DNA of 64,000 nucleotides. Source: Aureobasidium sp. EXF-3400. Its lineage: Eukaryota; Ascomycota; Dothideomycetes; Dothideales; Saccotheciaceae. A model generated the notes under the pieces. It saw only the letters and a list, made by a program, of their open reading frames with translations. It made no database searches and was not told the origin of the DNA. The position numbers and the translations under genes were made by a program. The stretch lies in the NCBI GenBank assembly GCA_024195585.1, contig SWBL01000265.1:1-64000 (forward strand), in the 5' to 3' direction. Of the stretch, positions 30,826-42,602 are shown piece after piece. Position 1 is the stretch's first letter. Each line of letters begins with the position of its first letter.

Positions 30826-32909
30826 TCAACCAAGGCGGGTTGCGTGAAGCTGAAGGCGCGTGCCAGTTGCATCACGACCCACCGACTCTCCAATCAGAAG
30901 AACGCCTTCCGGATTCTTCTTTTGGTCATGCAGTGAGTTGCAAGCATCGATACGGCGACGCTCGCGCTCGCGCACAACCTCGCCAGCGATGGAAAGCAGT
31001 GTATCAAAGCCCAAGTTTGCCACGAGCTGGTCATGCTCCAGGACAATCTTCAGCGAGTCGAATGGCAAAGACAGCAGTGCAGATGACAGAAGGTAGTTGG
31101 GCGAGGAAGTGTCAGAACTGCTAGGGGTTGCTGAGCCGAAACGGATGCTTGACATGGTACGCTGTCCGGACTGGACGTCTGACGAAGCGAAGACAGAGGA
31201 GGATCGCGAGTCGGGACGAGATTGAGATGTTGAGGTCGAGTTGAAGCTGACAGGGAGACGAGGAACTGAAGAGAACTCAGGGGCCGAGGCGTCGAAGACA
31301 AAGTCTGCATTGACGCTTGAGACGATCATGTACAGAGCCTGATAGACGATTTGGTCGGCATAGGGACCGTACAAACAATTCTCGGTAAGGCACCAGCCAC
31401 ATGCTGCGAAGAATAAGACAGTCTCGAGCTCGTTGAAGCCAAGGATACGCAAAGCCATGTTGTAGGCGTGCATGACGATAGGTTCAGCACCCAAGAAATG
31501 ACCAGCGGCAAGGTAGGACAGAACGTAGCGCATGCGGGTGGTTGGAGTGCTGGCAGGGTTGCTGAAAATGTACATGGGCTCGATCAAGCGGCCACCGTAG
31601 ACATAGCGCATGGCGTCGGCGAAAGCAGAAGCGTCGGCAAAGCAGTAACTGCGAGGTATGTGGACGATGGTGGCGCGCGAGTGAGTACGGGTCTGAGGGA
31701 GGCTGTTGATGAGCTTGAGGAAACCAGGGTAGCGCGCAATAATGATTCCGTGCACAGGCAGCATCAAGGGGTTGGCAGATTGATTGCCGGAGTAAAGCTC
31801 AAGGAGGTAGTCAGCAAACTCATGCTGGTTCCAGTAAGAAAGGACGTAGTCGGCCAGATGCTGGGCATTGTTATGGAGAGGGGGAGGTGGAAGGTAAGAT
31901 GGCTGAGGAGCATGATGCTTGTGTGGCACATAGGCATCAGGTGTAGCAACGGCAGAATCGCCAAGTGGAACTGATGGTGTGCGCGAGGGCGAAGACGAAA
32001 TGCTTCCGAGATGGGCGGCAGCTCCGTTTGTGTGTGCAAAGGCGTGGCCATTGGGAAGTTGAGGAGGGACCATTACAGCGACAGGTGCAGGAGGAGCAGC
32101 GGATGGATATGGCTGGGCAGCAGGGAAGCTGTCGTAAGGATTCACTGCAGGAGGAATAGCGGACATGGGCGGAGGAGGTAAGAAGACCGAGGTTGACATG
32201 TCGGCAGGCGATGCGCTGGACGAGTCTTGAAGGCCGCCGAAGACGAGAGATTCGCTGTGCTTGTGCTTATGCTTGGGAATGAATGGAAGAGCTTGAGCGT
32301 CCTGAGGGTGAGGCTGGCGGCGAGGAATGGGAGCGGTAACTCCTACTTATTACTTAGCATCCTGTAGGCGATGCGAGAGGAAGGTACGATGGATGACTTA
32401 CCATTGACCTCCTTCTTCTTCTCATCAATCACTTCCTTCTCAGCGGTGAGCTCTTCCTTGTTCTCAACAAGCTTCTCTTTCTCCAAAGGTTCCTTGTTCA
32501 CAGAAAGCTCCTTGATTGCGACAGGCTCCTCCTCAGCAGGCGCCTGTTTGGCTTGCTCGTCTTTGGCTCCGTTGAGCAGTTCGGTCTTCTCGTGATGCGC
32601 ATCTTCGTGTTCAATGCCGTTCGTGCGCAGTGCAGCCTCCGACTTGTCTGCGCTGGTGGAAAGCGATGCGTTCTTTCTCTTGTCGCCGGCGGGTTGTTGG
32701 TCGCTCTTGCCTGCTGGAACGACTTTTGCGCGGCGGACGGTGAGTTGATGGGGAATGGCAGGCACGATGCGCTGCCGAGCCATTGCCTTGGAGCTCATGG
32801 TGAGGATGAGACGGCGACGAGCTTCGTACTCCAGAGGCAATAAACCAATATCAACATGCGCCTCCGGAGTGAGGTGCCTGCTTTTGATCTTCTTTTCCGC
32901 TGTAGACAA
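30826..32909 (-). CDS. BTB/POZ-like domain protein with disordered N-terminus
   Basis: Two exons (32909-32402, 32342-30826; 59-nt intron) give 674 residues. The frame is continuous only with the acceptor AAGTAG before GAGTTACC. The N-terminal half is Lys/Glu-rich, then Pro/Ala-rich with KHKHKH and PPPP runs. A folded region starts near LADYVLSYWNQHEFADYLLE. It includes HGIIIARYPGFLKLI and IHIPRSYCFADASAFADAMRYVYGG, which together look like the self-association core of a BTB/POZ domain followed by its back-type helices. The tail is Ser-rich. A role in transcription or ubiquitin-adaptor assembly is possible but not shown. The BTB call rests on pattern only. Confidence 0.6.
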
Positions 32910-33307
32910 ACGCCTCTCTCACTACCAGTCCGTCATCCGCGGGGCAGCGGTCCATCAACTTTTTATGGTCTGTGCGTTATTTCATGTTTTTGACCATGAC
33001 CAAATTGTGGTACCAAAATTATAACATTCATCATCAACCTATCGTCTCGCTATGCGCAGAAGGACGGTAGTACAGACTACCGCTACAGTACAGGGATTTT
33101 ATTGATGCTCGAGAGTCCTCTGCAGTCCTTGAATATGTCTCGTTTGCTTCTTTTCACTCAATAGAAACTATGTTGTTCGACTGTTTCACATAATGTACAG
33201 GGGCATGTTTGTCGTCCAAAACTTGGCTAGATGCTTACATTGGTATTTATACAGAACGGCTTTGTTCGAGACCGCGCGCTTGTTGCGTCTCGGTCAGTAA
33301 GGTTGAC
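32910..33307. other. Intergenic, no gene seen
   Basis: Promoter of the BTB-like gene and 3' flank of the mL50 gene. AT-richer than its surroundings near 32960-33030. Confidence 0.4.
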
Positions 33308-34312
33308 TTATGCAGTTTGGTCTTTGGCTTCTTCAGCCTGAAAACCCCTGTCGGCCTTGATGCCATGCCCGAACACTGGCAAGCCTTTGTTCACGAGCTC
33401 TTCCTCAATCAGCTTCCACCTGCCAACGGCTCTGTCCTTGTGAACTGGTGTTTGACGGCCTCCGCGAACCTGGATGTTGCGGTTTGCCATCAGCTCCTCG
33501 TTGGCCAAGAGGGTGAAGGCCAACTTCTTGGGCTTAGGCTTTGTGAGAATGGCTTGTTGGAAGTCCTTGAGCGTTGTTGCTCTGTGCATGACGATGTCTG
33601 GGATTTGCATGTTTGTGGTGGTTCGTAGGATCTTGGTGAGCTGTGTGAAATCATGTCAGACCCGTTGGTTCTATCGCCATACACATTGTTCCACATACCT
33701 TGAACTTGTCCTTGACCTCTGTTACTGCAAATTCCAAGCCCTTTTGGTCCACTTTGAGGCCAGCCTCCTTTGCAGCCTTGAGAACCTGTTCTCCGGCATC
33801 CTTGGGGTTTAATGCGTTGGTCTTCCTGACCTTTGCCCATCTGCAAACCGTCAGCATGAGTCTCTGTATGGCCGGACCGATTGTGCATCGTACCCCTTGT
33901 ACTTTGGCTTGTCGTCGAATTGCTGCTCGAGCCACTTCTCACTTCCTACGTGTTCCAAGTCCTTGCCCTCAGAAGCCATAACGTATTCCTTATCCTCTTC
34001 CGGCGTCTTGGCCCATCCTTCGGGCAGATTCTCCTTTGGTAGATACCATCCAGGGAAGTCAGGCTTTCGTGGTGTGTCGTCGAGTTCAGCTAGTTCGGCT
34101 GCAGTGATATCTGTCGAGTCCTCTTCCTTCTTCTTGCCGCCAAAGACAGACTTGAAGCGGTCGGCGATTGCGGGTCGGGCAGCGGAGGTCTGCAATTGGC
34201 GTTGTTGCGAGGCGGCGCTGAGTCGTAGCTGGCAGGATCTGCAGGTGTTGGACGAGACATTGGGGGTCGCCAGTTGGCTGACAGCCCTTCCGAAAGTAGA
34301 TATCCGCGACAT
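33308..34312 (-). CDS. Mitochondrial large-subunit ribosomal protein mL50
   Basis: Three exons (34312-33894, 33840-33699, 33640-33308; introns 53 and 58 nt) encode 297 residues. The N-terminus is a typical presequence (MSRISTFGRAVSQLA, then Arg/Ser-rich). The middle has PDFPGWYLPKENLPEGWAK. The conserved C-terminal part, WAKVRKTNALNPKDAGEQVL and then KFKLTKILRTT, is the helical ACP-like module of fungal mL50 (Ribosomal_L50/39S subunit family). It ends with a module that includes AFTLLANEELMANRNIQVRG. It should be imported into the matrix and bind the large mitoribosomal subunit. It is 186 bp upstream of, and on the same strand as, the dehydratase 3' end. Confidence 0.85.
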
Positions 34313-34498
34313 GATGTGTGTGGTGTAGGCGTGACCTGTTGTCGTCAATTTGTCGCTCGCCGCATGCGCATCTTTCGCGAGTCCAACTTTCTGCCAAGCC
34401 CGTAAGCTTTGACCTCCTTCGACTACTGCGGACTTCCTCTTCGTCGTCAAGGCACCTCCGATATACACAAGGATAGAACATATTTGATGCTATCACGA

Positions 34499-36417
34499 CT
34501 AAGTAGGTCCTGCTGCTGTGAGAAAGTCAAAGTCAGCGCCTTCCTCCGCTTGATTCACACATCGCTCATAAAGCCCCCTGTATCCACGCTGCTTCCCATG
34601 GATCCTCTTCGTGCCATACTCTTCCTTCTTCTTGGCCGCTGATCGTACAGCAATACGATGCGCCAATTCTTCATCCGATACGTGCAGCCTGAGTAGTCTT
34701 TTTTCAACATCGCATTCAATCAAATCTCCATCTTCAACACATCCAAACACCGAGCCGGGTAGTGCAGATTCTGGCGAGATGTGCAAAACGATTGTGCCGC
34801 CAGCTGTACCGGACATGCGTCCATCAGATATCCTCAACATGTCTTTGACGCCTTGAGCTCCGAGTTTGCGAGGAATGGGGATGACGCCCGCTTCTGGCAT
34901 ACCAGGATTGCCAATTGGTCCCACGCCTTGCAACACTAGCACTGAGTCTTTGGTCACTGGTAGGTTGGGGTCATCAATTCGTTGTGCCATGTCGGCTGTG
35001 TTCTTGAAGACCACGGCGCGCCCTGTGTGAGTAAGGAGACTTCTTTCTTTTGAAGCGGCTGCTTTCATCACTGCTCCTCTGGGTGCGAGGTTTCCTCGCA
35101 ACACTACGAGTGCAGACTCGGGATATAGCGGATTGGAGAGAGGTCTTATCAGCTCGCTTGAGTACTTGAATGACTTGAATGGCGTAGCCTCAAGTTCTTC
35201 TCCAAGAGTCTTGCCATTGATTGTTTTGGCTTCCAGATGAAGTAATGGCTTGAGCGTGTGCAATAAGGCAAGCATGCCGCCAGCGTTGTGGAAGTCAGTC
35301 ATCTGTGTACTGTTAGCTTGCAGTCTTTGCAGATCCTCGTCGCGCGTCACATACGTAGTTGTCACCACTTGGTTTGAGGTCAACAAGAAGTGGTGTCTTC
35401 CTTCCGACCTCGTCAAAAGTCTCTAATGTGATCGATCCAGCCACGTCAGGATGCCGGTTTACAATAGCCATCAGATGTACTACCGCATTGGTTGATCCTC
35501 CGATAGCCTGGAGGACCGTGATAGCATTGAGAAATGACTCCTTCGTAAGTATCGATTGAGGAAGCCTTTGAGCCGCAGCTGCTGCGACTGCATTCGCACC
35601 TGTTCGCTCAGCAATCCTCAGACGTGCTGAAGAAACAGCCGGTGCAGTCGCGCTATCGAAGGGCATCAAGCCGAGTGCAACAGTCACGCAAGCCATGGTG
35701 CTCGCAGTCCCCATCACACCACAAGTCCCTGACTGTGCAAGGTTTAGCAAAACCATCAGCAGGCGACACGAAATGAAGACTGACCGTTGGAGCAAGCTCC
35801 TCATTCACAGCAGCGATGTCCTCCATATCAATCTCTCCCGCTCTATACGCCGCCCACTGACTCCTGCAATCCGTACACGCACCCACTCTAACACCTCTAT
35901 TCGACCCGGGCATCATAGGCCCAGTAACCAACGGCAAGACAACCTTATTCGCAGAAATCCCTCCCATCAACTGCGCAGGCACAGTCTTATCACAACCGCC
36001 TATAGCCACAACCGCATCCACCGGTTGGGCTTTGATCATTTCTTCCGTATCCATCGCCATCAAATTTCTGAGATACATACTTGTGGGCGAGGCAAAAGAC
36101 TCATGGATACTAATGGTTGGGAATTCGATAGCCAAGCCTCCATGCAATTGCACGCCTCGTTTTACAGCTTCGAGGAGTTGAGGTATGTTGGCGTGACAAG
36201 GGTTGAATGCTGAATATGTGTTTATGATACCGATGATGGGACGCGAAAGAGCATCTTCGCCGTATCCGGCTGCTTTTATGAATACTTTGCGCAGGAAGAG
36301 GCTGAAGTGGGCGTCGCCGTAGGAGGTTAGACCTTGTCGGAGGCCAGTGGTTGCATCCAGAGGCTTGGAGAGGTCGTAGTCGTTTTGTGGGTTGACTTTG
36401 TTTTCTTCGTTATCCAT
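34499..36417 (-). CDS. IlvD/Edd-family dehydratase, sugar-acid type
   Basis: Three exons (36417-35785, 35732-35355, 35302-34499; both introns 52 nt) encode 604 residues. Fe-S ligand motifs are GGCDKTVPAQLMG, GACTDCRSQW and SGTCGVMGTASTM; the late-domain motif is ISDGRMSGTAGG. No mitochondrial presequence is present (it starts MDNEENKVN), which argues against the mitochondrial branched-chain enzyme Ilv3. The C-terminal GYRGLYERCVNQAEEGADFD resembles pentonate/hexonate dehydratases. The likely reaction is dehydration of an aldonic acid to a 2-keto-3-deoxy acid; the substrate is not known. An Ldh2-family dehydrogenase lies 1.8 kb away in the opposite orientation, with a small orphan between. Confidence 0.88.
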
Positions 36418-36726
36418 GATGCCGAGTGTCTTTGATGATTATGGGAAAGCCGTGTGAGGTTGAATGGCTTTTGGTATGGTCGTTTGAGTTGTTTGATGAT
36501 GTGATTGGGAGATGCCCCACTATATTACCCCTCCGCACTTCTCTCCCGACTCCCGTCTGGATGGAGTATTACGTGGAAATGACTTTGGCTTCCTCCGTAT
36601 CACCTTCACCAAAATTTGGACATACAGAGATTATGAAAGACGAGTCATTATATCTGCGTGAACTAATACTTTCTCTCGTGATGCTCATTTGAAAGTGCAT
36701 CGTTCAGGTTGTGCCTTCCGCCATCC
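36418..36726. other. Intergenic, no gene seen
   Basis: Promoter of the dehydratase and 3' flank of the small orphan gene. No supportable open frame. Confidence 0.4.
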
Positions 36727-37404
36727 TCAAAGCTTTAGAGCTCTTGCTTGCTCAGTAAGACGCTCGATGAGTTCATCTATAACGTTTCGCTTGTCTTTAG
36801 GACCGGCCAAGTGCTGTTTGTTCCCATCATCTTCCTGACTGCTACGGTTCACTTCAGTCTTCCCATCAGGCTCGCCTTGCTCGTTCTGGCACGCCATCGT
36901 GTTTTGTTGGACGGTGTTCAAAGTTCTCAATCTGGTCTGCAGCTTTGAGATGCGTTTCGGTAATTTGGATCTTCTTTTTGACTTGTTGGCATTTGCGCTG
37001 TGGTCTGTAGTCTCAGCAGAGTCGACGACAACAAAGTCGCTGCCATTGCTGATGACCGACCAGCCATCATCGGATTTGTCGTCTGAAGAGATATCCACAC
37101 TCTCCATATCACTTTCCACAACCGGACCTGAGCTGTTCATGTGCGCCGTCTGAACGGTATTATCTGTATGAGGGAGTGCGATGTCTGTGCAGGTGAGGTT
37201 TTCGTGTCGCTGGCTCGGGTCAAGAGGGTTCTTCACGTCTAACGTCTCGACGCCTGTGGTTGACTGGATCTGGTTCGTCGTCGCGATACACTGGCTGTTC
37301 ATCGTTGTTTCCTTGGTGGCCGCCTGAGCCTCCATGGCTACTCTACGAGCTGTTTCGTTAAGATGCGGCGCATTTGCGTCCCAAGAAACAGGAGGAGTGT
37401 TCAT
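36727..37404 (-). CDS. Hypothetical Ser/Asp-rich protein
   Basis: A single exon for 225 residues from the ATG at 37404 (MNTPPVSWDANAPH). The frame extends upstream with only a GTG, so an intron-split N-terminus is possible. The protein is polar and probably disordered. It has an acidic patch (MESVDISSDDKSDDGWSVIS) containing a D-D-G-W-S-V-I element of the kind found in LIR/AIM-type Atg8-binding motifs. A basic helix (KSKRRSKLPKRISKLQTRLR) and a C-terminal amphipathic helix follow. Function unknown; the Atg8-binding idea is inference. Confidence 0.5.
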   Translation of the reverse strand: MNTPPVSWDANAPHLNETARRVAMEAQAATKETTMNSQCIATTNQIQSTTGVETLDVKNPLDPSQRHENLTCTDIALPHTDNTVQTAHMNSSGPVVESDMESVDISSDDKSDDGWSVISNGSDFVVVDSAETTDHSANANKSKRRSKLPKRISKLQTRLRTLNTVQQNTMACQNEQGEPDGKTEVNRSSQEDDGNKQHLAGPKDKRNVIDELIERLTEQARALKL

Positions 37405-38174
37405 GTTGTACGTCGTAAAGTGTGATGGAGAAACTGTATGGGCACAATGTGTATGCAAGCGTCGCAAGTACTCGGATGTCTTTTCCAAAAGTGACAGCTG
37501 TTTGTTAGACACTCGAGCAACTTTCCAAAGGTTTTATCGTGAACAAGTCAAGCATCAGAGATCGAAGGCTTCCGAGTCCTTGTACTTGCTATAATGCACT
37601 CATATTGACTCACCTTGCCAAGAGCACAAGTCCTGCCATAAAGTCAATGTCATAAGGTTGCTGTAGACTTTACACGCAGGTTTGTTATGTCAAAGCAGGC
37701 TGCAAACTTCTACGAACACGATCGTCAATAGAGCTTCTATTGAGGTGAAAGTGATTGTAAAAGGTATGCAACAACAGGAGGCTTCGAAAAGTGCTGAATG
37801 GTGGTGTGTTTGGACTCCGACTTTGGAGATGCCCCACACTCCGCACTTCTCTCCAGAACACTCCATATGCATTCAACCGAGCTACAACACCGTGAATTCC
37901 ATTCTCTGGTTCAAGAAGGAGATCCAGACCCTGGTGAAGGAGGTCAGCAACAATTCTTCGACAACGTGACCCTGAGTCTCAAGACTGTTGCTTCTTTGAC
38001 AATATGAAGTATTGAAACTCGACGGACATCGGGGCCGTCTCCGGCAGATGAGTTCCCCACCCGGATACCGACTTCTTACCCATACTTGTTCGCTTAATAA
38101 AAGCTGTTCTTTACGGACCCGAAAACAATCTGGTCAATCACTCGATTCTGTATCACGGGAACGCGACCTAAACC
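37405..38174. other. Intergenic, no gene seen
   Basis: Divergent promoter region between the orphan gene (minus) and the Ldh2-family gene (plus). Short frames only. Confidence 0.4.
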
Positions 38175-39275
38175 ATGTCTGACGGGCAACCAAGCTCTCG
38201 CGTAGCCAGAATCTCTTCGTCTGATGCTCATGCATATGTTAAGGCAGTGCTTGAAGCGAATAAGGTTTCTTCAGAACATGCCTCGACAGTCGCGGATTGT
38301 CTTGTTGCAGCAGACTTGAGAGGAGTGGATACACATGGTGTCAACAGAATCCCGTCCTATGTGGCTCGAATCAGACAAGGCGTATTGGACCCAGCAGCAG
38401 AACCAGAACTGAAGGAAATTACACCGGTCGTTGCTCAGGTCGATGGCAAGAATGGTTTCGGATTTGTGGCTGCGAAACTCGGCATGGCGAGAGCTATTGA
38501 CATGGCTAAAATATTCGGCATCGGCATGGTGTCGGTCAAACACTCCAACCACTTCGGAATGTCAGCATGGGTGGTACAACAAGCTCTCGACGCTGGCCTC
38601 ATGTCTCTTGTTTTTACCAACTCTTCTCCAGCATTGCCAGTCTGGGGAGGAAAGTCCAAACTAATGGGAGTGTCGCCCATCGCTTGCGGAGCTCCAGGAA
38701 GCAATCACCCTTTTATTCTGGATATGGCGCCATCTATTGCAGCGCGCGGCAAAATATACAAGGCAAAGCGACGTGGCGAGAAGATACCCAAGGATTGGGC
38801 ATTAGACGCCGAAGGTCGACAGACAGACAACCCAGCAGCAGCTCTCGAAGGCGTCATGCTGCCAATGGGCGGACCAAAGGGAAGCGCCTTGGCGATCATG
38901 ATGGACGTCTTTAGCGGAGTCCTATCTGGCTCTGCTTTTGCAGGCCATGTCACGAACCCATACGATCCATCACGGCCCGCGGATGTTGGCCATTTCTTGA
39001 TCGCGATCAAACCAGACCTGTTTATGAGCATGGAGGAGTTTAAAGAAAGGATGGAGTATTTATATCAACGCGTCGTCAACTCAGACAAGATGGCGGGAGT
39101 CGACCGCATCTACATGCCTGGAGAGTTGGAACAACTGACACAAGAAGAAAGAGCGCGATCAGGAATACCCTATGTTGAAGCAGAGATTCAAGCCTTGAAC
39201 GAAGAGGCCAGGCGAGTGGGTTCGTACGAGATCAAGGTATCGGACTGGGAGCAGCAAGGGAGATGCAAGGACTGA
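38175..39275 (+). CDS. Ldh2-family (malate/L-lactate dehydrogenase type) oxidoreductase
   Basis: A single exon for 366 residues; the start is the ATG at 38175 (context accATGtc). Motifs of the NAD(P)-dependent Ldh_2 family are clear: DLRGVDTHGVNRIPSYVARI near residue 48, then VDGKNGFGFVAA, the SNHFGMSAWV catalytic-His segment, NSSPALPVWGG and GGPKGSALAIMMD. Family members reduce or oxidise 2-keto/2-hydroxy acids (for example ureidoglycolate, 2,3-diketogulonate, sulfolactate, piperideine-2-carboxylate). Near the sugar-acid dehydratase, a 2-keto-3-deoxy acid or related substrate is plausible. A ureidoglycolate substrate is another option, as ureidoglycolate lyase lies 19 kb away. Neither can be settled here. 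Confidence 0.88.
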   Translation: MSDGQPSSRVARISSSDAHAYVKAVLEANKVSSEHASTVADCLVAADLRGVDTHGVNRIPSYVARIRQGVLDPAAEPELKEITPVVAQVDGKNGFGFVAAKLGMARAIDMAKIFGIGMVSVKHSNHFGMSAWVVQQALDAGLMSLVFTNSSPALPVWGGKSKLMGVSPIACGAPGSNHPFILDMAPSIAARGKIYKAKRRGEKIPKDWALDAEGRQTDNPAAALEGVMLPMGGPKGSALAIMMDVFSGVLSGSAFAGHVTNPYDPSRPADVGHFLIAIKPDLFMSMEEFKERMEYLYQRVVNSDKMAGVDRIYMPGELEQLTQEERARSGIPYVEAEIQALNEEARRVGSYEIKVSDWEQQGRCKD

Positions 39276-40674
39276 TGTTGCATTCGTGACTGCGCGATGA
39301 TGTGGTGCGGTATCGTCAGTCCAGAAACACAGAGCAACCACTGCACTTTCCCAAACCAAGAAGCAGCTGATATAACCAACGGTGTGTGCCGTACAAGGCT
39401 GTGTCTACATTCAGCCCGACCATCAACCCGAAGACATTTTCGGAATAGGCATTTGCATTGGCCAGTGATCCGGATATAATGAGGATAGTATACAATAGTG
39501 GAGTGCTCATCAACGAGAGATGGAGATGAGTGACTCAGGATGGGTCCCTGGGTCTCTTGGTAAGCGGCTCGCTGAGAGGGAAGCCGCACAGGCCACACTT
39601 CGCGACCGACTGAAGATGCCGATCTCGATGAACACAACTTTTTGCCTGCAAGTTTTCCTCTGAACATGACGTCCAGCTGTGTTACAAACAGCATTCTCGA
39701 TCATCGATGCAAAAGTCCTCAACGCTTGAATGTGCCTGACCCTGGAATTCAAAGACGAGACAAGAATGTGATGCCTTTCCAGCATCGAGCGACCTTCCCA
39801 TGGGGCTTGCTTTGTTTTGGCGGTTCACAAAACACGATAGGGCGATGGCTCGATCTTCGCGTACAGCGATGATATCTGCGAGCAACCATGCGCCGAACAT
39901 GTCTTGGAATCGGCTCTCCAACTGCCCTGCTTTCCCCGGTCCCACTTTGATAGAACGTTCAAGCAATACGAGTAGCCACACATCTTTTGCGCTCGGTAAG
40001 TTACTCGTGAGACACTCACAAATTGCTGCTAGACTTTGCTCGAAGGCAAACACGACATACAGTGACTTCATTCTCGAAGTTTTTAGTCCTGTAGCCACAC
40101 CTGATCGTCGTCCCTCGCACATCATAGCTGTTTCAACCCACAAAAAATGATGTTGTAGGTCGTCGCGATCTTCAGGGCAAAAATGCCATAGAGTTTAGGT
40201 TCCGGGAGAGCCTCGTTCTTGCACGACTGCCGCTCCACTCTGCCATTCGGATCATGATCCCTAGGTCAAATGTGCTCAGACACGGATCCGATACGCGCCT
40301 ATTCCACGATCCTCGTTGGCGTTTCTGCACCGCTCGCCTGATGAAGACTGACGTTTGGGGGTACCTGACCCTCACATCTGCAGCCTCATTCTCCCGTACT
40401 TCTCCGCAACCGCCAACTACCATCACACCACCGGCCTGACTGCGGTTTTGTTACTAGCAATTGTGCGGATCTTTTCCTCTTCTCCCTATTTCAAGTAGGA
40501 GATTGCTTGCGCGGCTCGAATCAGATCGGATTTCCAATAGGTCACCTGCCGTCATTGGAATTCTAGAAATTTAGCACTGTGGAACAGATACTTATAGCCG
40601 TCGAGTTCGTTCCTTGTCTGCCCATCTCTACATCAATGTCTATCTCTATACTCGTGCACACACACACAACCAAC
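39276..40674. other. Gene-poor stretch, about 1.4 kb
   Basis: No gene could be supported. A 150-codon minus-strand frame at 39682-40143 reads fairly well but lacks an upstream ATG, a domain and splice partners. Confidence 0.4.
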
Positions 40675-41103
40675 ATGCCCGCCTCTTTGACTATGCACAA
40701 AACCAATTCTCAAACTTCTCTCACATCAGACATGGCTAAAACCACATTACGACCTGCTAAGTAAGTCATCTTGACATAGGTGTTGTCTTGTGCCAATACT
40801 AACATTGTTTGCAGACACGTTCACTTTGCGTCGCAAGTCCAAATTGAGAAGGATGACTATTCATCTCTGGATTCCTTCTCCGACTCATATAAAGATTGGT
40901 CACCCACTACATCAACAAGTCCGGCTATGCCTCCTGTGCCCAGATCTGCACGCAACAGCAGCGAAGACAGACAAGCCAGCACAAGACACACCGTTCCTTA
41001 TGGCTCATCTCGACGAGAATCTGTAGAACAGTTCGACGACATTAGGCGCCGATGGTCGATCGAATCCCTGTCCGAAGAATCATCCGCCATCGATGATGAG
41101 TAG
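40675..41103 (+). CDS. Small Ser-rich hypothetical protein, two exons
   Basis: Exons 40675-40760 and 40815-41103 (54-nt intron, donor GTAAGT, acceptor TTTGCAG) encode 124 residues. The junction reads RPAK|HVHFASQV in one frame. The protein is Ser/Thr/Arg/Asp-rich, probably disordered, and includes RRRWSIESLSEESS near the C-terminus, with phosphosite-like RRRWS and RRES contexts. No domain recognised. Confidence rests on the clean intron and composition. Confidence 0.55.
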
Positions 41104-41508
41104 AGCAGATCACGAAAGCCTACCTCCGACGAAACCCACGCTGAACAAAGGCGACTGCTTACGACTACACGACTTTTACGATGAAAATGTTTGCTTCTGT
41201 TGGCGTTATAAGAAGATGAGATATCAGGAAACGACAGAACTATTTGGGTTATGGGACAGGGTTACTATACCAGTATGCCGACTCGGTGTGTAATTGCCAA
41301 AGGAACTTGGTTTTCTTAGACTACTAGCGTACAGCACGATTATATACTAGTTCCACTAAGAAACATTGGCTCCGGTAACGTAATAATAGGTGACATCCAC
41401 GCATTAAGGTGATGTTCGTCGCGCAGCTCAGGACGCATGACCTCTGTATCATGTCGTAGCCAAAAACACACCTGCGAGTATTACTAGACTGGGATGCGCG
41501 AACAATGA
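41104..41508. other. Intergenic, no gene seen
   Basis: Flank of the small Ser-rich gene and of the minus-strand gene relic. Nothing recognisable. Confidence 0.35.
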
Positions 41509-41974
41509 TCATAGATACAATTGAAGTTGGTGACGCCAAGCTTTGCTGACATTGTGCCTGAGGCTCGCGTCTAGACTTTCAATCAATCTCTCTTTTTCAA
41601 CTTCATCAGAATCAGAGCCCCATCCTGCTCTGTGTCCTCTTCGCGTCGCTTGTACTTGCACATCATCCGTCTTATCGACGGAAACATAGCCATATACGAC
41701 AAGCTTAGTCGCGCGTTCAAGCTCCGGCGCATGTTCTAGCAAGTTCTTTTCGACTAGTCTCCGGACTGTCAAATCTCTCTTTCAACGTCCATCAACGCGA
41801 GATGTCTATGCTTCCGCGCCCAAGAAACTTTATTCGACTTCTGGAAAGAGCAAACTCCCTCGAGTGTAGAGACGAGTTTTTCTTTCTCAAGGTCACCGGC
41901 GAGACCGTTATCAGAATTGTACGTGAATGAGCTTCATTCTGCAGAAAGAGGAACTGCTTGACGTCTTGCACCAT
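41509..41974 (-). pseudogene. Possible gene relic, frameshifted
   Basis: Three protein-like stretches follow each other on the minus strand in different frames. First comes MVQDVKQFLFLQNEAHS; then, one frame over, a stretch including LEKEKLVSTLEGVCSF and WARKHRHLALMDVEREI; then VRRLVEKNLLEHAPELERA and DEVEKERLIESLDASLRHN up to a stop. The second and third pieces join if one base is missing near 41770, too close for an intron. The first junction might be an intron. No family recognised, so the whole call is tentative. Confidence 0.3.
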
Positions 41975-42602
41975 GGTGACATCTGGAATGGTGCGTTTGT
42001 GGCTCTATGGAACCGACAGCAACATTGCTTCACTCAAGGAGAATTTACCCGAACGGAACGCCCATGAGGCATTGACGTTCGGCAAGAGCTAGTTGTCTGC
42101 CTCAATATGCTTAGACAAACGTCTTCAAGTTGAGAGCTGAGAATCCCATACCAAACCGTTGTCCAGACTGCATGGCAAAGATTCTCGATGTAAGGCCGCT
42201 CACCGCCAGGTAGTGCCCGGCTCACCCTGAGCTCTATGGTCTTTTGACCTCTGCGAGCTATGCCGATTTCTGTCACGCCGCCAGTCCATGACACAGGTCA
42301 ACGCGTGAGAAAGATAGTCGTTCGATGAGAGGCTATACCAGGAGGTCACTCTTACACAAAATTGGCAGAGACTATGTCCAAGTAATCTTAGAGATGAACG
42401 ACCGTGCAGAGCGCTTTGTACTCAATCAAGATAACAGTACAAGCACTCTGCATCTAGAACAGCCAAACTCGGCATGGTCGATGATGACTTACTCTTCGAA
42501 CGCCTGTTTGTTGGGTGGAAATACCATACCGGAAGTCCAGCTCTTCTTCAACAATGTCGGAGATGCCGAAAGGTCGGGAAAAGCACAGCATGACTACTCG
42601 TG
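41975..42602. other. Intergenic upstream of the secreted protein gene
   Basis: No supportable gene. A minus-strand frame around 42034-42294 could be more of the same relic, but the evidence is weak. Confidence 0.35.

Noticed and set aside
39682..40143. 150-codon minus-strand frame
   Set aside because: Reads fairly well but has no upstream ATG, no known domain and no exon to join.
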